DNA of 64,000 nt from Bacteroidales bacterium (lineage in GTDB: Bacteria; Bacteroidota; Bacteroidia; Bacteroidales; JAAYJT01), in assembly GCA_012522795.1 (NCBI GenBank), contig JAAYJT010000042.1, forward strand, positions 56,039 to 120,038. The letters are read 5' to 3'. Position 1 is the first letter of the stretch, and each line of letters starts with the position of its first letter. The notes beneath the pieces were generated by a model that did not search any database, had not been told where the DNA came from, and saw only the letters and a list, made by a program, of their open reading frames with translations. Below, one piece after another: positions 1 through 9,978 of this stretch. A program made the position numbers and the translations under genes.

Positions 1-2516
1 GAGAAGAAGCCATGCGACTTGGAAATGATACCGTGGGCGTAGAGCACCTCCTTCTTGGTATCATTCGTGAAGGTAATGGTTTGGCTATACAAGTTATCAA
101 AGAAATGAGCTTTGATCTGGATTCTTTAAAAATAGAAATCGAAAATTCAATTTCTGTTTCAGGCAGAAAAGTACGCTCGCATGATAATCTACCCCTTTCA
201 AAGCAGGCTGAGCGTGCATTGAAGCTCACTTATCTTGAATCTAAACTATTAAACAGTGAACTTATTGGCACTGAACATCTCTTGCTGGCAATACTTAAAG
301 ACGAAGACAATATTGTATCTCAGATTTTTCTTAGAAGCAACTATGAATACACGGATTTTAAATCAAAATTAGAACGTATAGTTAAGCGAAGAAAAAAGAT
401 TAAAGAAGAGGATGATATCCAACCAGATATTTCTTTAAAATATCCTGGAGATACTACAGATGATGATCCTGAAGATAAACCTTATGAAAGAAGAGGTAGA
501 AGACCGGGAGATTCAAAATCAAAAACTCCTGTCCTGGATAATTTTGGCAGAGATTTAACACGGGCTGCTGAAGAAGGGCGCCTTGATCCCATTGTTGGAA
601 GGGAAAAAGAATTAGAACGAATAGCTCAGATCCTTAGCCGTAGAAAGAAAAATAATCCAGTTTTAATTGGTGAGCCCGGCGTGGGCAAATCAGCAATTGC
701 CGAAGGTCTCGCACTTAGGATTATTGATCGTAAAGTAAGCAGGGCTTTATTTAATAAGCGTGTATTTACTCTTGATCTGGCATCAATTGTAGCAGGAACA
801 AAATATCGCGGACAGTTTGAAGAGCGTATGAAAGCTTTATTAAGTGAACTTGAAAAGAATCGTAATATTATTCTTTTCATTGATGAACTTCATACCATTG
901 TAGGAGCCGGAAATGCTTCCGGATCTCTGGATGCTTCAAATATGTTCAAACCTGCTCTTGCCCGTGGTGAAATTCAGTGTATAGGTGCAACAACCCTTGA
1001 CGAATATCGTCAGCATATTGAAAAAGATGGTGCCCTGGAACGCCGCTTTCAGAAGATCATGGTAGATCCTACCACTCCTGAAGAAACAGTTGACATCCTT
1101 CAGAATATAAAGGAAAAATATGAGGACCATCATTTTGTAAAATATACTGATGATGCCATCAATGCCTGTGTTTCACTTACACAGCGTTATATCAGTGACA
1201 GATATCTGCCCGATAAGGCTATTGATGCCCTTGATGAAGCCGGGGCAAGAGTACATATTACCAATATTCGTGTTCCGAACGACATTATTACTATGGAAGA
1301 GCGTATTGATGAAGTAAAAGATTTGAAGGTTAAGTCAATAAGTAGTCAAAAATTTGAAAAGGCAGCTGAATATCGAGATACTGAACGCAAATTACAGCAG
1401 GAACTGGAGGTTATTAAAAAGAAATGGGAAGAAGAATCAAAAACTCATCGCGAAACAGTTAAAGAAGAAGATGTAGCTGAGATAGTAGCAATGATGACAG
1501 GGGTTCCTGTTCAGCGAATAGCACAAAACGAAAGTGAACGATTGATAAAGATGGAATCAGAACTTGCCAATTCGGTTATAGGACAGGATGATGCAATTAA
1601 GAAAATTGTAAAAGCTATAAGAAGGAACCGTGCAGGACTTAAAGATCCTAATAAACCGATAGGAACATTTATCTTCCTTGGTCCTACCGGAGTTGGTAAA
1701 ACTCATCTGGCCAAAATACTTGCAAAATACCTGTTTGACAGTGTTGATGCCCTGGTAAGGATTGATATGAGTGAGTATATGGAGAAGTTTTCAGTTTCAA
1801 GGCTAGTTGGAGCCCCTCCGGGATATGTTGGTTATGAAGAAGGTGGACAACTAACTGAAAGAGTCAGACGCAAACCTTATTCAATTGTTCTTTTGGATGA
1901 AATTGAAAAAGCTCATCCGGATATTTTCCATATCCTGCTACAGGTTCTTGACGATGGACAATTAACTGATAGCCTGGGAAGAAGGGTGGACTTCAAAAAT
2001 ACAATCCTTATCATGACTTCCAACATAGGTTCACGTCAACTGAAGGATTTCGGTCAGGGTGTTGGTTTCGCAACTACAGCACGTCGTGGAGCTTCGGCTG
2101 ATTATGCAAGAAGTATCATTGAAAACGCTCTGAAAAAGACATTTGCTCCTGAATTTATTAATCGTATTGATGATATTATCATTTTTGATCCTCTGGAACG
2201 CGATTCTATTCACAAGATCATTGAAATTGAACTCAATAATCTCTTTGAAAGAACAAAACAAATGGATTATACTGTGGAAGTAACTGAGCAGGCAAAGGAT
2301 TTCATTGTTGAAAAAGGCTGGGATTCGCAATATGGGGCAAGACCACTGAAAAGAGCGATCCAAAAATATATTGAAGATGAACTTGCTGAGGCTATTATTA
2401 CATCAAAAGCCACAGCTGGAGATCATATTCTTGTGGATCACCGTAAAGGTGAAGAAAAGCTCGACTTTACGGTCATAAAGAAAGAAATTGTTATCGAAAA
2501 GGAAAAAGAAAAATAG
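1..2516 (+). CDS. clpC: ClpC-type AAA+ unfoldase, 5' end cut by window
   Basis: Cytoplasmic Hsp100 unfoldase that feeds substrates to the ClpP peptidase. The frame is open to the window edge (codons for E-E-A precede the ATG at 12), and ClpC proteins normally start about 20 residues earlier, so that ATG is internal and the true start lies outside. Numbered from it: double Clp-N repeat (about 1-125), charged linker (130-175), AAA-1 with Walker A GEPGVGKS (220-227) and a Walker B ending FIDE near 290, a short UVR-type coiled coil (about 430-470), AAA-2 with GPTGVGKT near 557, and the C-terminal D2-small domain. The short middle segment, instead of ClpB's long M-domain, argues for ClpC. The C-terminus is complete and Lys/Glu-rich. 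Confidence 0.95.
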   Translation, partial: EEAMRLGNDTVGVEHLLLGIIREGNGLAIQVIKEMSFDLDSLKIEIENSISVSGRKVRSHDNLPLSKQAERALKLTYLESKLLNSELIGTEHLLLAILKDEDNIVSQIFLRSNYEYTDFKSKLERIVKRRKKIKEEDDIQPDISLKYPGDTTDDDPEDKPYERRGRRPGDSKSKTPVLDNFGRDLTRAAEEGRLDPIVGREKELERIAQILSRRKKNNPVLIGEPGVGKSAIAEGLALRIIDRKVSRALFNKRVFTLDLASIVAGTKYRGQFEERMKALLSELEKNRNIILFIDELHTIVGAGNASGSLDASNMFKPALARGEIQCIGATTLDEYRQHIEKDGALERRFQKIMVDPTTPEETVDILQNIKEKYEDHHFVKYTDDAINACVSLTQRYISDRYLPDKAIDALDEAGARVHITNIRVPNDIITMEERIDEVKDLKVKSISSQKFEKAAEYRDTERKLQQELEVIKKKWEEESKTHRETVKEEDVAEIVAMMTGVPVQRIAQNESERLIKMESELANSVIGQDDAIKKIVKAIRRNRAGLKDPNKPIGTFIFLGPTGVGKTHLAKILAKYLFDSVDALVRIDMSEYMEKFSVSRLVGAPPGYVGYEEGGQLTERVRRKPYSIVLLDEIEKAHPDIFHILLQVLDDGQLTDSLGRRVDFKNTILIMTSNIGSRQLKDFGQGVGFATTARRGASADYARSIIENALKKTFAPEFINRIDDIIIFDPLERDSIHKIIEIELNNLFERTKQMDYTVEVTEQAKDFIVEKGWDSQYGARPLKRAIQKYIEDELAEAIITSKATAGDHILVDHRKGEEKLDFTVIKKEIVIEKEKEK

Positions 2517-2581
2517 AAATTCTGAAAGATTAGTTCATAAAAACTAAAAAAGGCAATTACCGGCGTTTTTGCCGCATTATT

Positions 2582-4300
2582 CTATTCAATATAGCTCTGG
2601 TTCTTATAACCACTTAGATCATTAGCTGAGAAGTTATTAATGAAGCTGATATTAGCTACATTTTCTGATCTGGCTTTTCTAATAAAAATTTCGGCAGGGG
2701 AAGTATATTTTCTATTCCTCTCGGCATCAAGTAATAGCAAGTATCCCATTATAATATTACCAGCCATTTCAACAAGGCGGCGTGCGTGAAAATCAAATAA
2801 TTCGTTATCATCGAATTCGTTAACTCTGTTCACTGCTTTCTCGTACTGATCAGTCATTTTTAGCAAAATGTTTTTAATATATTCCAATTCAGGATGTATA
2901 GGTCGAGATGCATATTCCTGCATCAGTTTTAGATAAGCACCATTGCCTACACCCTTAATAGCAGCTACCACCTGTAGTTGCGATGTTCCTTCGTAAATAG
3001 TGGTAATACGTGCATCCCTGTAGAGACGCTCAACAGGGAAATCCTTCATATATCCGGTACCGCCATGTATCTGAATGGCATCGTAAGTAATCTGATTACA
3101 ATATTCACTTGCAAACAGCTTTATCATTGGAGTAAGAATATCAGCATTACGACTATAATATTTCTGTTCATTTCTTTCTTCGTTTGTCAGCTTGCGAGTT
3201 TCAGCCAGATAGTTGTATGCCTTATAAATATCAACAAACCGGGATGTTTCGTATAACAATGATCTTGCCGCATGAATTTTTACCTGCATCATAGTAAGCA
3301 TCTCATACACAGCAGGATATTTGATAATGGGTTTTCCAAATTGCTCGCGTTCACCGGCATATTTTAATGCTTCGCGATAAGCAGCCTCAGCTATTCCCAC
3401 TGACTGTGCGCCTACTCCCAGGCGGGCTGAATTCATCAGCGACATAACATATTTTATCAAACCCATACGGGTATCACCAATCAGTGTGGAAGGTGCATTG
3501 TTGAACACTATTTCGCAGGTTGGTGAGCCTTTAATACCAAGTTTATTTTCTATTCTACGGATCTTGACAGCTTTAGCTGTGCGATCGTAAATAAAAAGTG
3601 AAAGTCCGCGGGCATCGGTAGTACCCTCTTCAGTGCGAGCCAGTACCAGTGAAATATCAGCATCGCCATTTGTAATAAAACGTTTTACTCCGTTCAGATA
3701 CCATTTACCGGAAACCTGGTCGTATGTAGCTTTTAACTGCACCGACTGGAGGTCAGAGCCTGCATCAGGTTCAGTAAGTATCATGGCTGCGGTGGCTCCT
3801 TTGTTGAAACACGGCAAATATTGTTCTTTTATCTCATCAGATGCAAATTCATGAATGGTTTCAGCACAATCCTGTAATCCCCAAATATTGGCAAATCCGC
3901 CATCGGCGCGCGAAACTATCTCGGCAGACATTACATAAGGAACTATGGGAAAGTTCAGCCCATCATATTTTCTTGGAAGTGATAGTCCTACCAGACCTGC
4001 TTTTACAAGAACATCATGGTTTTCCCTTGTTCCCGGAGCATATTTAACTTCATTATTAACTAGTTCCGGTCCGGTTTTATCAACTTCTTCAGCATTAGGA
4101 TGAATGACTTCGCCTGAGATTTCACCAATAATCTCCAGAACCTTCTCATAACTATCAATGGCATCTTCATAATCGAGAGGTGCATGATCATAAAGCTCTC
4201 TTTCTGAGAAATTATCTTCTTTCAGGCTGACAATTTTCTGCATAAAAGGATGGGTGAGATGAAATTTAAGATGTTCGTTATCATTAAAAAAATTTGCCAT
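2582..4300 (-). CDS. acyl-CoA dehydrogenase with C-terminal extension
   Basis: FAD enzyme that makes the alpha-beta double bond of an acyl-CoA and passes electrons to ETF. Visible motifs: TEPDAGSD (176-183) in the FAD/substrate region, KRFITNGD (about 206-213), and the C-terminal IHGGTGYM...YEGTSQ block with E437 in the position of the catalytic base of short/medium-chain enzymes. At 572 aa it is longer than the 380-aa core; the last ~120 residues are the extra helical domain common in Bacteroidota homologues. It is the third gene of a minus-strand operon, 26 nt after etfA, so its electron acceptor is encoded with it. The acyl chain specificity cannot be read from the sequence. Confidence 0.93.
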   Translation of the reverse strand: MANFFNDNEHLKFHLTHPFMQKIVSLKEDNFSERELYDHAPLDYEDAIDSYEKVLEIIGEISGEVIHPNAEEVDKTGPELVNNEVKYAPGTRENHDVLVKAGLVGLSLPRKYDGLNFPIVPYVMSAEIVSRADGGFANIWGLQDCAETIHEFASDEIKEQYLPCFNKGATAAMILTEPDAGSDLQSVQLKATYDQVSGKWYLNGVKRFITNGDADISLVLARTEEGTTDARGLSLFIYDRTAKAVKIRRIENKLGIKGSPTCEIVFNNAPSTLIGDTRMGLIKYVMSLMNSARLGVGAQSVGIAEAAYREALKYAGEREQFGKPIIKYPAVYEMLTMMQVKIHAARSLLYETSRFVDIYKAYNYLAETRKLTNEERNEQKYYSRNADILTPMIKLFASEYCNQITYDAIQIHGGTGYMKDFPVERLYRDARITTIYEGTSQLQVVAAIKGVGNGAYLKLMQEYASRPIHPELEYIKNILLKMTDQYEKAVNRVNEFDDNELFDFHARRLVEMAGNIIMGYLLLLDAERNRKYTSPAEIFIRKARSENVANISFINNFSANDLSGYKNQSYIE

Positions 4301-4326
4301 TGTTCAAATGTTTGATTTTTAATCTT

Positions 4327-5352
4327 TTACTTTGAGTTCTTACGATAAAAACTGATAATTTTAGGAATAACCTCGGCTGTATCACCAATGATTGTATAAT
4401 CCGCAATTGCATTAATCGGTGCATTTGGGTCCGTATTTATTGAAATAACCTGGGCTGACTGGTCCATTCCTGCTCTATGCTGGACTGCACCGGAAATTCC
4501 ACAAGCAATATAGAGTTTGGGTCTAACGGTAATACCGGTTTGCCCTATTTGCCTTTCGGGTTCAGCGTAACCAGCATCAACGGCAGCACGTGATGCACCA
4601 ACCTCAGCTCCAAGCACTTCTGCAAGCTGAAATAAGAGATCAAAATTCTCTTTCGAACTAACACCATATCCTCCAGCAACAATGATCTGTGAATTCTTAA
4701 AATCAACTTTGCTTTTTTCAATATGTTGTTCAATGATACTTACACTAAAATCATTGTCGCTTAATATTGAATTAACATCAATTTTTTTGACCGTACCTTT
4801 ATGTTTAGGATTGAAAATTTCTTTTTTCATCACACCTTCGCGCACTGTAGCCATTTGCGGACGGGTTTCAGGATTTATAATGGTAGCAATTATATTACCT
4901 CCAAAAGCAGGCCGTATCTGATAAAGCAAATTCTTGTATTCTCTTTGAGTTCGATTTTCGGTATGATCACCAATTTCAAGACTTGTACAATCGGCTGTAA
5001 GCCCACATTTAAGGGCGGAAGCAATGCGTGGCGCCAGATCACGCCCAATTGAAGTGGCTCCAAACAACACTATTTCAGGTTTTTCTTTCTCAAAAACATG
5101 TTTTAAGATAGAGGCATGAGGTAGGGTAAGATAGGGAAACAAATTATCATGAGACGCTATATGAGCCACATCAACCCCAAAAGGAAATACTGCCGGAGCA
5201 ATTGATGCCGATTTTGAACTTCCTATTATTACAGCTTCGAGTCTGACTTTCAACTGGTTTGCCAGTTTTCTTCCTTTCGAAAGCAGTTCAAGGCTTACCT
5301 CAGCTACCTGAGCATCCTCTGTTACTTCGCAATATACAAAAACACTATTCAC
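4327..5352 (-). CDS. etfA: electron transfer flavoprotein subunit alpha
   Basis: Alpha subunit of the soluble ETF heterodimer, which takes electrons from acyl-CoA dehydrogenases. The N-terminal half (1-190) is the ETF alpha/beta fold. The C-terminal half (about 220-335) is the FAD-binding domain with GGYGVSSKENF, the SRAAVDAGY stretch, GQTGITVRPKLYIACGISGA and the terminal NTDPNAPI...ADYTIIGD motif, all typical of EtfA. Length 341 aa is normal. It lies 60 nt downstream of etfB and 26 nt upstream of the acyl-CoA dehydrogenase, all minus strand, giving a compact electron-transfer operon. Confidence 0.96.
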   Translation of the reverse strand: MNSVFVYCEVTEDAQVAEVSLELLSKGRKLANQLKVRLEAVIIGSSKSASIAPAVFPFGVDVAHIASHDNLFPYLTLPHASILKHVFEKEKPEIVLFGATSIGRDLAPRIASALKCGLTADCTSLEIGDHTENRTQREYKNLLYQIRPAFGGNIIATIINPETRPQMATVREGVMKKEIFNPKHKGTVKKIDVNSILSDNDFSVSIIEQHIEKSKVDFKNSQIIVAGGYGVSSKENFDLLFQLAEVLGAEVGASRAAVDAGYAEPERQIGQTGITVRPKLYIACGISGAVQHRAGMDQSAQVISINTDPNAPINAIADYTIIGDTAEVIPKIISFYRKNSK

Positions 5353-5412
5353 GTCTGTTATATTTATTTTTTTGATCCAATATGAAATTTATCATCAAAA
5401 CAACCACATTTT

Positions 5413-6282
5413 CTAACCGATTATATGAGCATCAAGTAATTCCTTGACCAAAGCCTCTATTTCCTGATCAGTACGGATTACCTGGGTAGCTTTATGCTGT
5501 AAAACAACGTTTTCAATCTTTTTTACTTTAGTAGGGCTTCCTGATAATCCAAGATGCTCAACATCAGCTTGTATATCTTCAAATCCCCATTCATTGATCT
5601 GAAGATAAGGGCGGCTCTGATAAAGTTCAGTATAATCACGTGTTTCAGCTTGCAGCTCAGTAACAGAGCGTGCATGTTTGTTTTGCATTACAAGTCGGGC
5701 TATCCTTGGTCTGCAATGAGATGCAGAGTTGTGAACCGTAATTGCCAGTGGCATAGTTGCTCTGACAATTTCAACTCCTTTTTCCAGTCTTCTTTTTATA
5801 ACAATTTCATCATCGGTAAGTGAAATTATTTCTTCAGCATAAGTAACCTGCGGAATTCCAAGTTTTTCGGCTGTTTGAGGCCCAACCTGTGCAGTATCTC
5901 CGTCAATAGCCTGACGACCGCTTATAATGAGGTTGAAAGGCGCAAGTTTTCTAATTGCGAGCGAAAGCACATAAGATGTTGCCAGAGTATCGCTTCCGGC
6001 AAATTTACGGTCAGTTATCAGATAACCCTTATCTGCTCCGCGGTATAAGCCTTCACGGATGATTTCTGCAGCTCGTGCTGGTCCCATCGTAAGTAATATC
6101 ACTTCAGCGTCAGGTCTGGTATCTTTGATACGTAAAGCCTGTTCAAGTGCGTTAAGATCTTCGGGATTGAAAATTGCAGGCAGAGCGGCTCTGTTCACCG
6201 TTCCATCAGCTTTCATCGCATCCTTTCCAACATTTCTGGTGTCAGGTACTTGTTTGGCTAAACAAATTATTCGAAAACTCAT
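5413..6282 (-). CDS. etfB: electron transfer flavoprotein subunit beta
   Basis: Beta subunit of ETF, which binds AMP and helps hold the flavin of EtfA. The N-terminus (CLAKQVPDTRNVG) and the central SGRQAIDGDTAQVGPQTAEKLG stretch are the conserved EtfB core; the latter is the family signature region. At 289 aa it is somewhat longer than the 250-260 aa norm because of a C-terminal tail, as in other Bacteroidota. First gene of the etfB-etfA-acyl-CoA dehydrogenase operon, with a -7 box (TATTTTTG on the minus strand) about 31 nt upstream of the ATG. Confidence 0.95.
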   Translation of the reverse strand: MSFRIICLAKQVPDTRNVGKDAMKADGTVNRAALPAIFNPEDLNALEQALRIKDTRPDAEVILLTMGPARAAEIIREGLYRGADKGYLITDRKFAGSDTLATSYVLSLAIRKLAPFNLIISGRQAIDGDTAQVGPQTAEKLGIPQVTYAEEIISLTDDEIVIKRRLEKGVEIVRATMPLAITVHNSASHCRPRIARLVMQNKHARSVTELQAETRDYTELYQSRPYLQINEWGFEDIQADVEHLGLSGSPTKVKKIENVVLQHKATQVIRTDQEIEALVKELLDAHIIG

Positions 6283-6313
6283 AGAAGATTTTTTTTGTTT
6301 GAATTAATTTTTG

Positions 6314-6321
6314 CAAAAATA
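6314..6321 (-). promoter_or_regulatory. -7 box upstream of etfB
   Basis: Minus-strand TATTTTTG matches the Bacteroidota TAnnTTTG -7 consensus and lies in the etfB-fabI gap. No TTG was found at the ideal -33 spacing, so the call rests on one element and its position. Confidence 0.4.
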
Positions 6322-6355
6322 GAAATTCAGGGCGTCACTTAATCTCCAATACTAA

Positions 6356-7216
6356 TCACTCAGTTTTATTCAGAGGATTCTCTTTGCAGTCCTTGCATTC
6401 AAGGCTTTTATTATACATTTCCATAGCTCTTGCACTCATTCCCATGCTGCTGAATCCTCCATCGTGATACAGATTTTGCATAGTGACTTTTCGGGTCAGA
6501 TCGGAAAAAAGAGTAATGCAATAGGCGGCACATTCCTGAGCACTGGCATTGCCAAGCGGCGACATACGTTCAGTAAAGTCCATTAACCCGCTAAAACCTT
6601 TAACGCCCATACCGGCAGTGGTTGGAGTTGGTGACTGTGAAATGGTATTGATTCTTATTCTTTTCTGCCGCCCATAAATATAACCAAAACTCCTTGCTAT
6701 TGATTCTAGTGCTGCCTTTGCGTCAGCCATATCATTGTATTCAAACAAGGTACGCTGGGCTGCTATGTATGTGAGTGCAACAATAGAACCCCATTCGTTG
6801 ATAGCATCAAATTTTTTAGCTACCTGTATCATTTTATGGAAAGAGATGGCTGAAATATCTATAGTTTTCAAAAAGTTTTCATAATTGATATCATCGTAAG
6901 GTATCTTCTTCCTTACATTTGGCGACATGCCTATTGAGTGAAGTATAAAATCAACTTTCCCTCCGAAATGCTCCATTGTTTGTTTGAAAAGCTCTTCAAG
7001 ATCACTGATTTTTGTTGCATCGGCAGCAATGACTTTGGCTGATATCTTTTGAGCCAACTCATCAATTGTACCCATTCTCAATGCAATCGGGGTATTGGTA
7101 AGCACAATCTCGGCTCCTTCATCATGAGCACGTTCGGCTACTTTCCATGCAATTGAAAGATCGTTCAACGCACCGAAAATCAAACCTTTCTTATTCTTTA
7201 ATAAATTATGTCCCAT
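6356..7216 (-). CDS. fabI: enoyl-[acyl-carrier-protein] reductase FabI
   Basis: NAD(P)H-dependent reductase of the last step of each fatty-acid elongation cycle, cytoplasmic. It is an SDR-fold protein with the FabI start (GLIFGALNDLSIAW) and the catalytic Tyr-x6-Lys at Y160/K167, with Y150 ahead of it. A start at 7216 (MGHNLL) is preferred. The frame stays open to an ATG at 7255, but that would add 13 residues, overlap recN, and lacks family similarity. The gene ends a long minus-strand run after recN (22-nt gap). The C-terminus is extended by a short Cys-containing tail (CKDCKENP) of unknown role. Confidence 0.94.
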   Translation of the reverse strand: MGHNLLKNKKGLIFGALNDLSIAWKVAERAHDEGAEIVLTNTPIALRMGTIDELAQKISAKVIAADATKISDLEELFKQTMEHFGGKVDFILHSIGMSPNVRKKIPYDDINYENFLKTIDISAISFHKMIQVAKKFDAINEWGSIVALTYIAAQRTLFEYNDMADAKAALESIARSFGYIYGRQKRIRINTISQSPTPTTAGMGVKGFSGLMDFTERMSPLGNASAQECAAYCITLFSDLTRKVTMQNLYHDGGFSSMGMSARAMEMYNKSLECKDCKENPLNKTE

Positions 7217-7238
7217 AGTAATAAATAGTTTTAGTTTT

Positions 7239-8900
7239 TCATGATTGGAATTCAATAAGTTCTTTTGCTTTCATTACTGAAATTTCTGAAATATTCTCGT
7301 CACTGAGCATTTTTGCAATCTCCATTATTCGCTGGTCATAGTCAAGATTTTTAATATTTGACCTTACGAATTTATCCTCAGTTTCTTTATAGATCAGCAA
7401 ATGATTATCACCCTTTCCGGCAATTTGTGGTAGGTGTGTAATAGTGAGCAACTGCATGAATTTTGACATATTCTTCATTAAAGTACCCATTTTGGCAGCA
7501 ATTTCTCCTGAAATACCAACATCAATTTCATCAAAAACAAGTGTAGGCAGCTTCTTGTTTTTTGAAAGTAAATATTTAACTGATAGCATTAATCTCGATA
7601 ATTCGCCGCCGGATGCAATATTTGCCACTTCTTTCAGCTCCCCTCCCCTATTGGCATTAAACAATATTTTTATTCTGTCGGAACCGTCATTTCCAGGCTC
7701 AGACAACTTTTCAGCAATTAATTTAACACTGGCATCTGGCATTCCAAGCTGGCTTACAAGTTCAGTAAGTTCATCGGAAACTGCTTTCAGGACAGAGAGT
7801 CTGGATTTACTCATTGTACTGTCCAGCACATTAAGTTGTTCTTTCTTATTTTCAATACTCTTATGAAGTCCCTGGATTTTTCCTTCAAGCGAAACAATTC
7901 CGCTTATTTTTTCTTCGAGTTCCCGTGCAATTTGTAGCAATTCATTTATTCCCTGTACATGATGCTTCTGTTCCAGATGATAGATAAGGTTTAAACGCCG
8001 GTTAAGAAATTCAATTCTTTCAGGATCAGATATCAGAGACCCTTCGAGCCTGAATACTTCTTTATCAATATCTTTCATTTCAAACCATATACTTTCAAAG
8101 CGTTCAAACAGGAGTTGTAAATCTTTATGATAGGCAGCAGTTTTTCTCAGAATTCCCATAGTTTCCGAAATGCTGCCAATCAGGTTGATATCGCCTTCGC
8201 TCATCATGTATTTGATTTGCTGTAAATTGCTTTTTATTTCCTCAGCATGGGTCTGAATTTCAAGTTCGCTTTCAAGTTCTTCCTTTTCATTCTGGTTCAA
8301 ACGCGCTTCTATGAGTTCTGTCAACAGAAACTGAAAATAATCCTGATCCTTTTTTGCATTCAACTCTTCCTGTTGCAACTGCTCAAGTTCATTCATCATC
8401 TGTTGCAATGACTTATAGCTTTCCCTGTATTCTTGCAATACTTTCATATTGCCGGCATATTCATCAACTATGTTTAATTGAAAAGCAGGGTCATTTAAAG
8501 ATAAAATGGCGTGCTGAGAATGAATATCAACAAGAAACTCACCCAGTTCGCGCAGGACGTTAAGATTCACTGGAGTATCATTTATAAAAGCCCTGGATTT
8601 TCCGGAAGTCAAAATCTCACGACGAAGGATGATTTGATCATCGTAATCCAAATCATTGTCAATAAAAAAAGGTTCAAGCTGATAGTCTTTTCCAAGAAAT
8701 AAACCTTCAACAATGCATTTTTTTGTTTTATCAAAAAGTAGGTTTGAATCGGCACGTTGCCCAAGGATCAATGATAAAGCTCCAATAAGTATTGATTTAC
8801 CTGCACCGGTTTCGCCAGTAATAACAGTGAAGCCGGAATTGAAATTTATTGATAGTCGCCGGATCAGAGTATAATTTTCTACTGTAAGTTGCTGCAACAT
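7239..8900 (-). CDS. recN: DNA repair ATPase RecN
   Basis: SMC-like ATPase that acts at double-strand breaks in recombinational repair. Walker A GETGAGKS at 29-36, long coiled-coil arms (about 150-380), then the C-terminal ABC half with signature ASGGELSRLML, Walker B LVFDEIDVGISG and the switch-His region THLPQIAGKGD. Length 553 aa is typical of RecN. It sits between porD (147-nt gap) and fabI in the order usual for Bacteroidota. Confidence 0.96.
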   Translation of the reverse strand: MLQQLTVENYTLIRRLSINFNSGFTVITGETGAGKSILIGALSLILGQRADSNLLFDKTKKCIVEGLFLGKDYQLEPFFIDNDLDYDDQIILRREILTSGKSRAFINDTPVNLNVLRELGEFLVDIHSQHAILSLNDPAFQLNIVDEYAGNMKVLQEYRESYKSLQQMMNELEQLQQEELNAKKDQDYFQFLLTELIEARLNQNEKEELESELEIQTHAEEIKSNLQQIKYMMSEGDINLIGSISETMGILRKTAAYHKDLQLLFERFESIWFEMKDIDKEVFRLEGSLISDPERIEFLNRRLNLIYHLEQKHHVQGINELLQIARELEEKISGIVSLEGKIQGLHKSIENKKEQLNVLDSTMSKSRLSVLKAVSDELTELVSQLGMPDASVKLIAEKLSEPGNDGSDRIKILFNANRGGELKEVANIASGGELSRLMLSVKYLLSKNKKLPTLVFDEIDVGISGEIAAKMGTLMKNMSKFMQLLTITHLPQIAGKGDNHLLIYKETEDKFVRSNIKNLDYDQRIMEIAKMLSDENISEISVMKAKELIEFQS

Positions 8901-9047
8901 TTTTTTCGGATTATAGCAACGGCTAAATTAATACTATTTCCAGTACCGGTGATTAAACATGAAAAAGGGATGGAAAGTTCTTATTTCTCAAAAAACAGAG
9001 CGAACCAGTAAAAAGAACATTAAGAGAGAATTGCCAGAAATTCAAGA

Positions 9048-9953
9048 TCAAATCCCATCTTTGCTTTTAAGGATTTTATCATAGGTTGATGCCTGTGAAG
9101 GATCAAGTTCTTTAAGGATGTTTACAGCTTTTGGTTTGTCCATCTGGCTTGCCTGTGAAAAAACATTTACAAGTTCTTCTTTCTTGGCTTCCATGACAAG
9201 TTGTAATAAAAACAATCCAGGACGGCTTCTCTGCGCCCGTTGAAGCAATTCAAGGCTTTCCATTATTGCTAGTCTTCCCATCTCCAGATTGTCAGACATG
9301 ACATCAAGTCCGCGACGATGGTATACATACAGAGCCTCACGAATTGCAGAATAAGAGCCGTTCATAATATTCTCCAGGAGCCAGTAGCGATTGCGTTGAC
9401 TTTCAAACGATTTCCAGCCTTTTTCAGGAGCACTTTGTGCGGCAGATATAATTGCATTGGCTTTTTCAAAATATGGAGTTCCTCCAAATTTGGCAAAAGT
9501 ATCACCATCCAGACCAAGGAATAAATAAGCATAGAATGCAAGTGTTGATGTAAGGTTGCTGGTATGAGTACCTTCAACAAATTCAAGAGGTTGATTTTCG
9601 ATGTATTTAAACTGGAAATCACGGTCTATCCAGTTTAAAACCACACTGTTATAATTTGTTTTATAAGCTGGACGCCGTAGGATAATATTCATCCTTCCTT
9701 TGTATTCATCGCTTGCCACTCTTTCAGTAAGAGTTATCATCATTGTTCCTTCTATTCTTTCCTGCGATTTGTATTTCAGATTTGTCCATGTTTGTTTATT
9801 CATGAATTCTCCCATAGCTGTTTGCAGAGTCTGAAAAACTCTTTGGTCAGTGCCTTCCAGTTGACGGGAATTAATTGATATTGAAATCATGAGTTCTTGC
9901 CCGAATGCTGACGTAGCAATGAAGAACAGGAATATGGAAATTATATATCTCAT
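9048..9953 (-). CDS. porD: PorD/DUF4835 family periplasmic protein
   Basis: Secreted protein of the DUF4835 family, annotated in related genomes as the type IX secretion component PorD. An N-terminal signal peptide is clear (hydrophobic residues 4-17, cleavage after AFGQ). The mature part begins with a conserved beta region (ISINSRQLEGTDQRVFQTLQ) followed by a helical half. No catalytic motif is visible. The position between coaBC and recN is the conserved Bacteroidota arrangement and supports the call more than any single motif. T9SS cargo is present nearby (12486 and 34021). The family is clear; the mechanistic role is inference from the family. Confidence 0.82.
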   Translation of the reverse strand: MRYIISIFLFFIATSAFGQELMISISINSRQLEGTDQRVFQTLQTAMGEFMNKQTWTNLKYKSQERIEGTMMITLTERVASDEYKGRMNIILRRPAYKTNYNSVVLNWIDRDFQFKYIENQPLEFVEGTHTSNLTSTLAFYAYLFLGLDGDTFAKFGGTPYFEKANAIISAAQSAPEKGWKSFESQRNRYWLLENIMNGSYSAIREALYVYHRRGLDVMSDNLEMGRLAIMESLELLQRAQRSRPGLFLLQLVMEAKKEELVNVFSQASQMDKPKAVNILKELDPSQASTYDKILKSKDGI

Positions 9954-9978
9954 AACAGGATCAAATAGATTAAAAGGA

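Noticed and set aside
2540..2580. GGCAA/TTGCC hairpin between clpC and the acyl-CoA dehydrogenase gene
   Set aside because: The stem is 5 bp and the T-run lies in the loop, not after the stem; too weak to call as a terminator.
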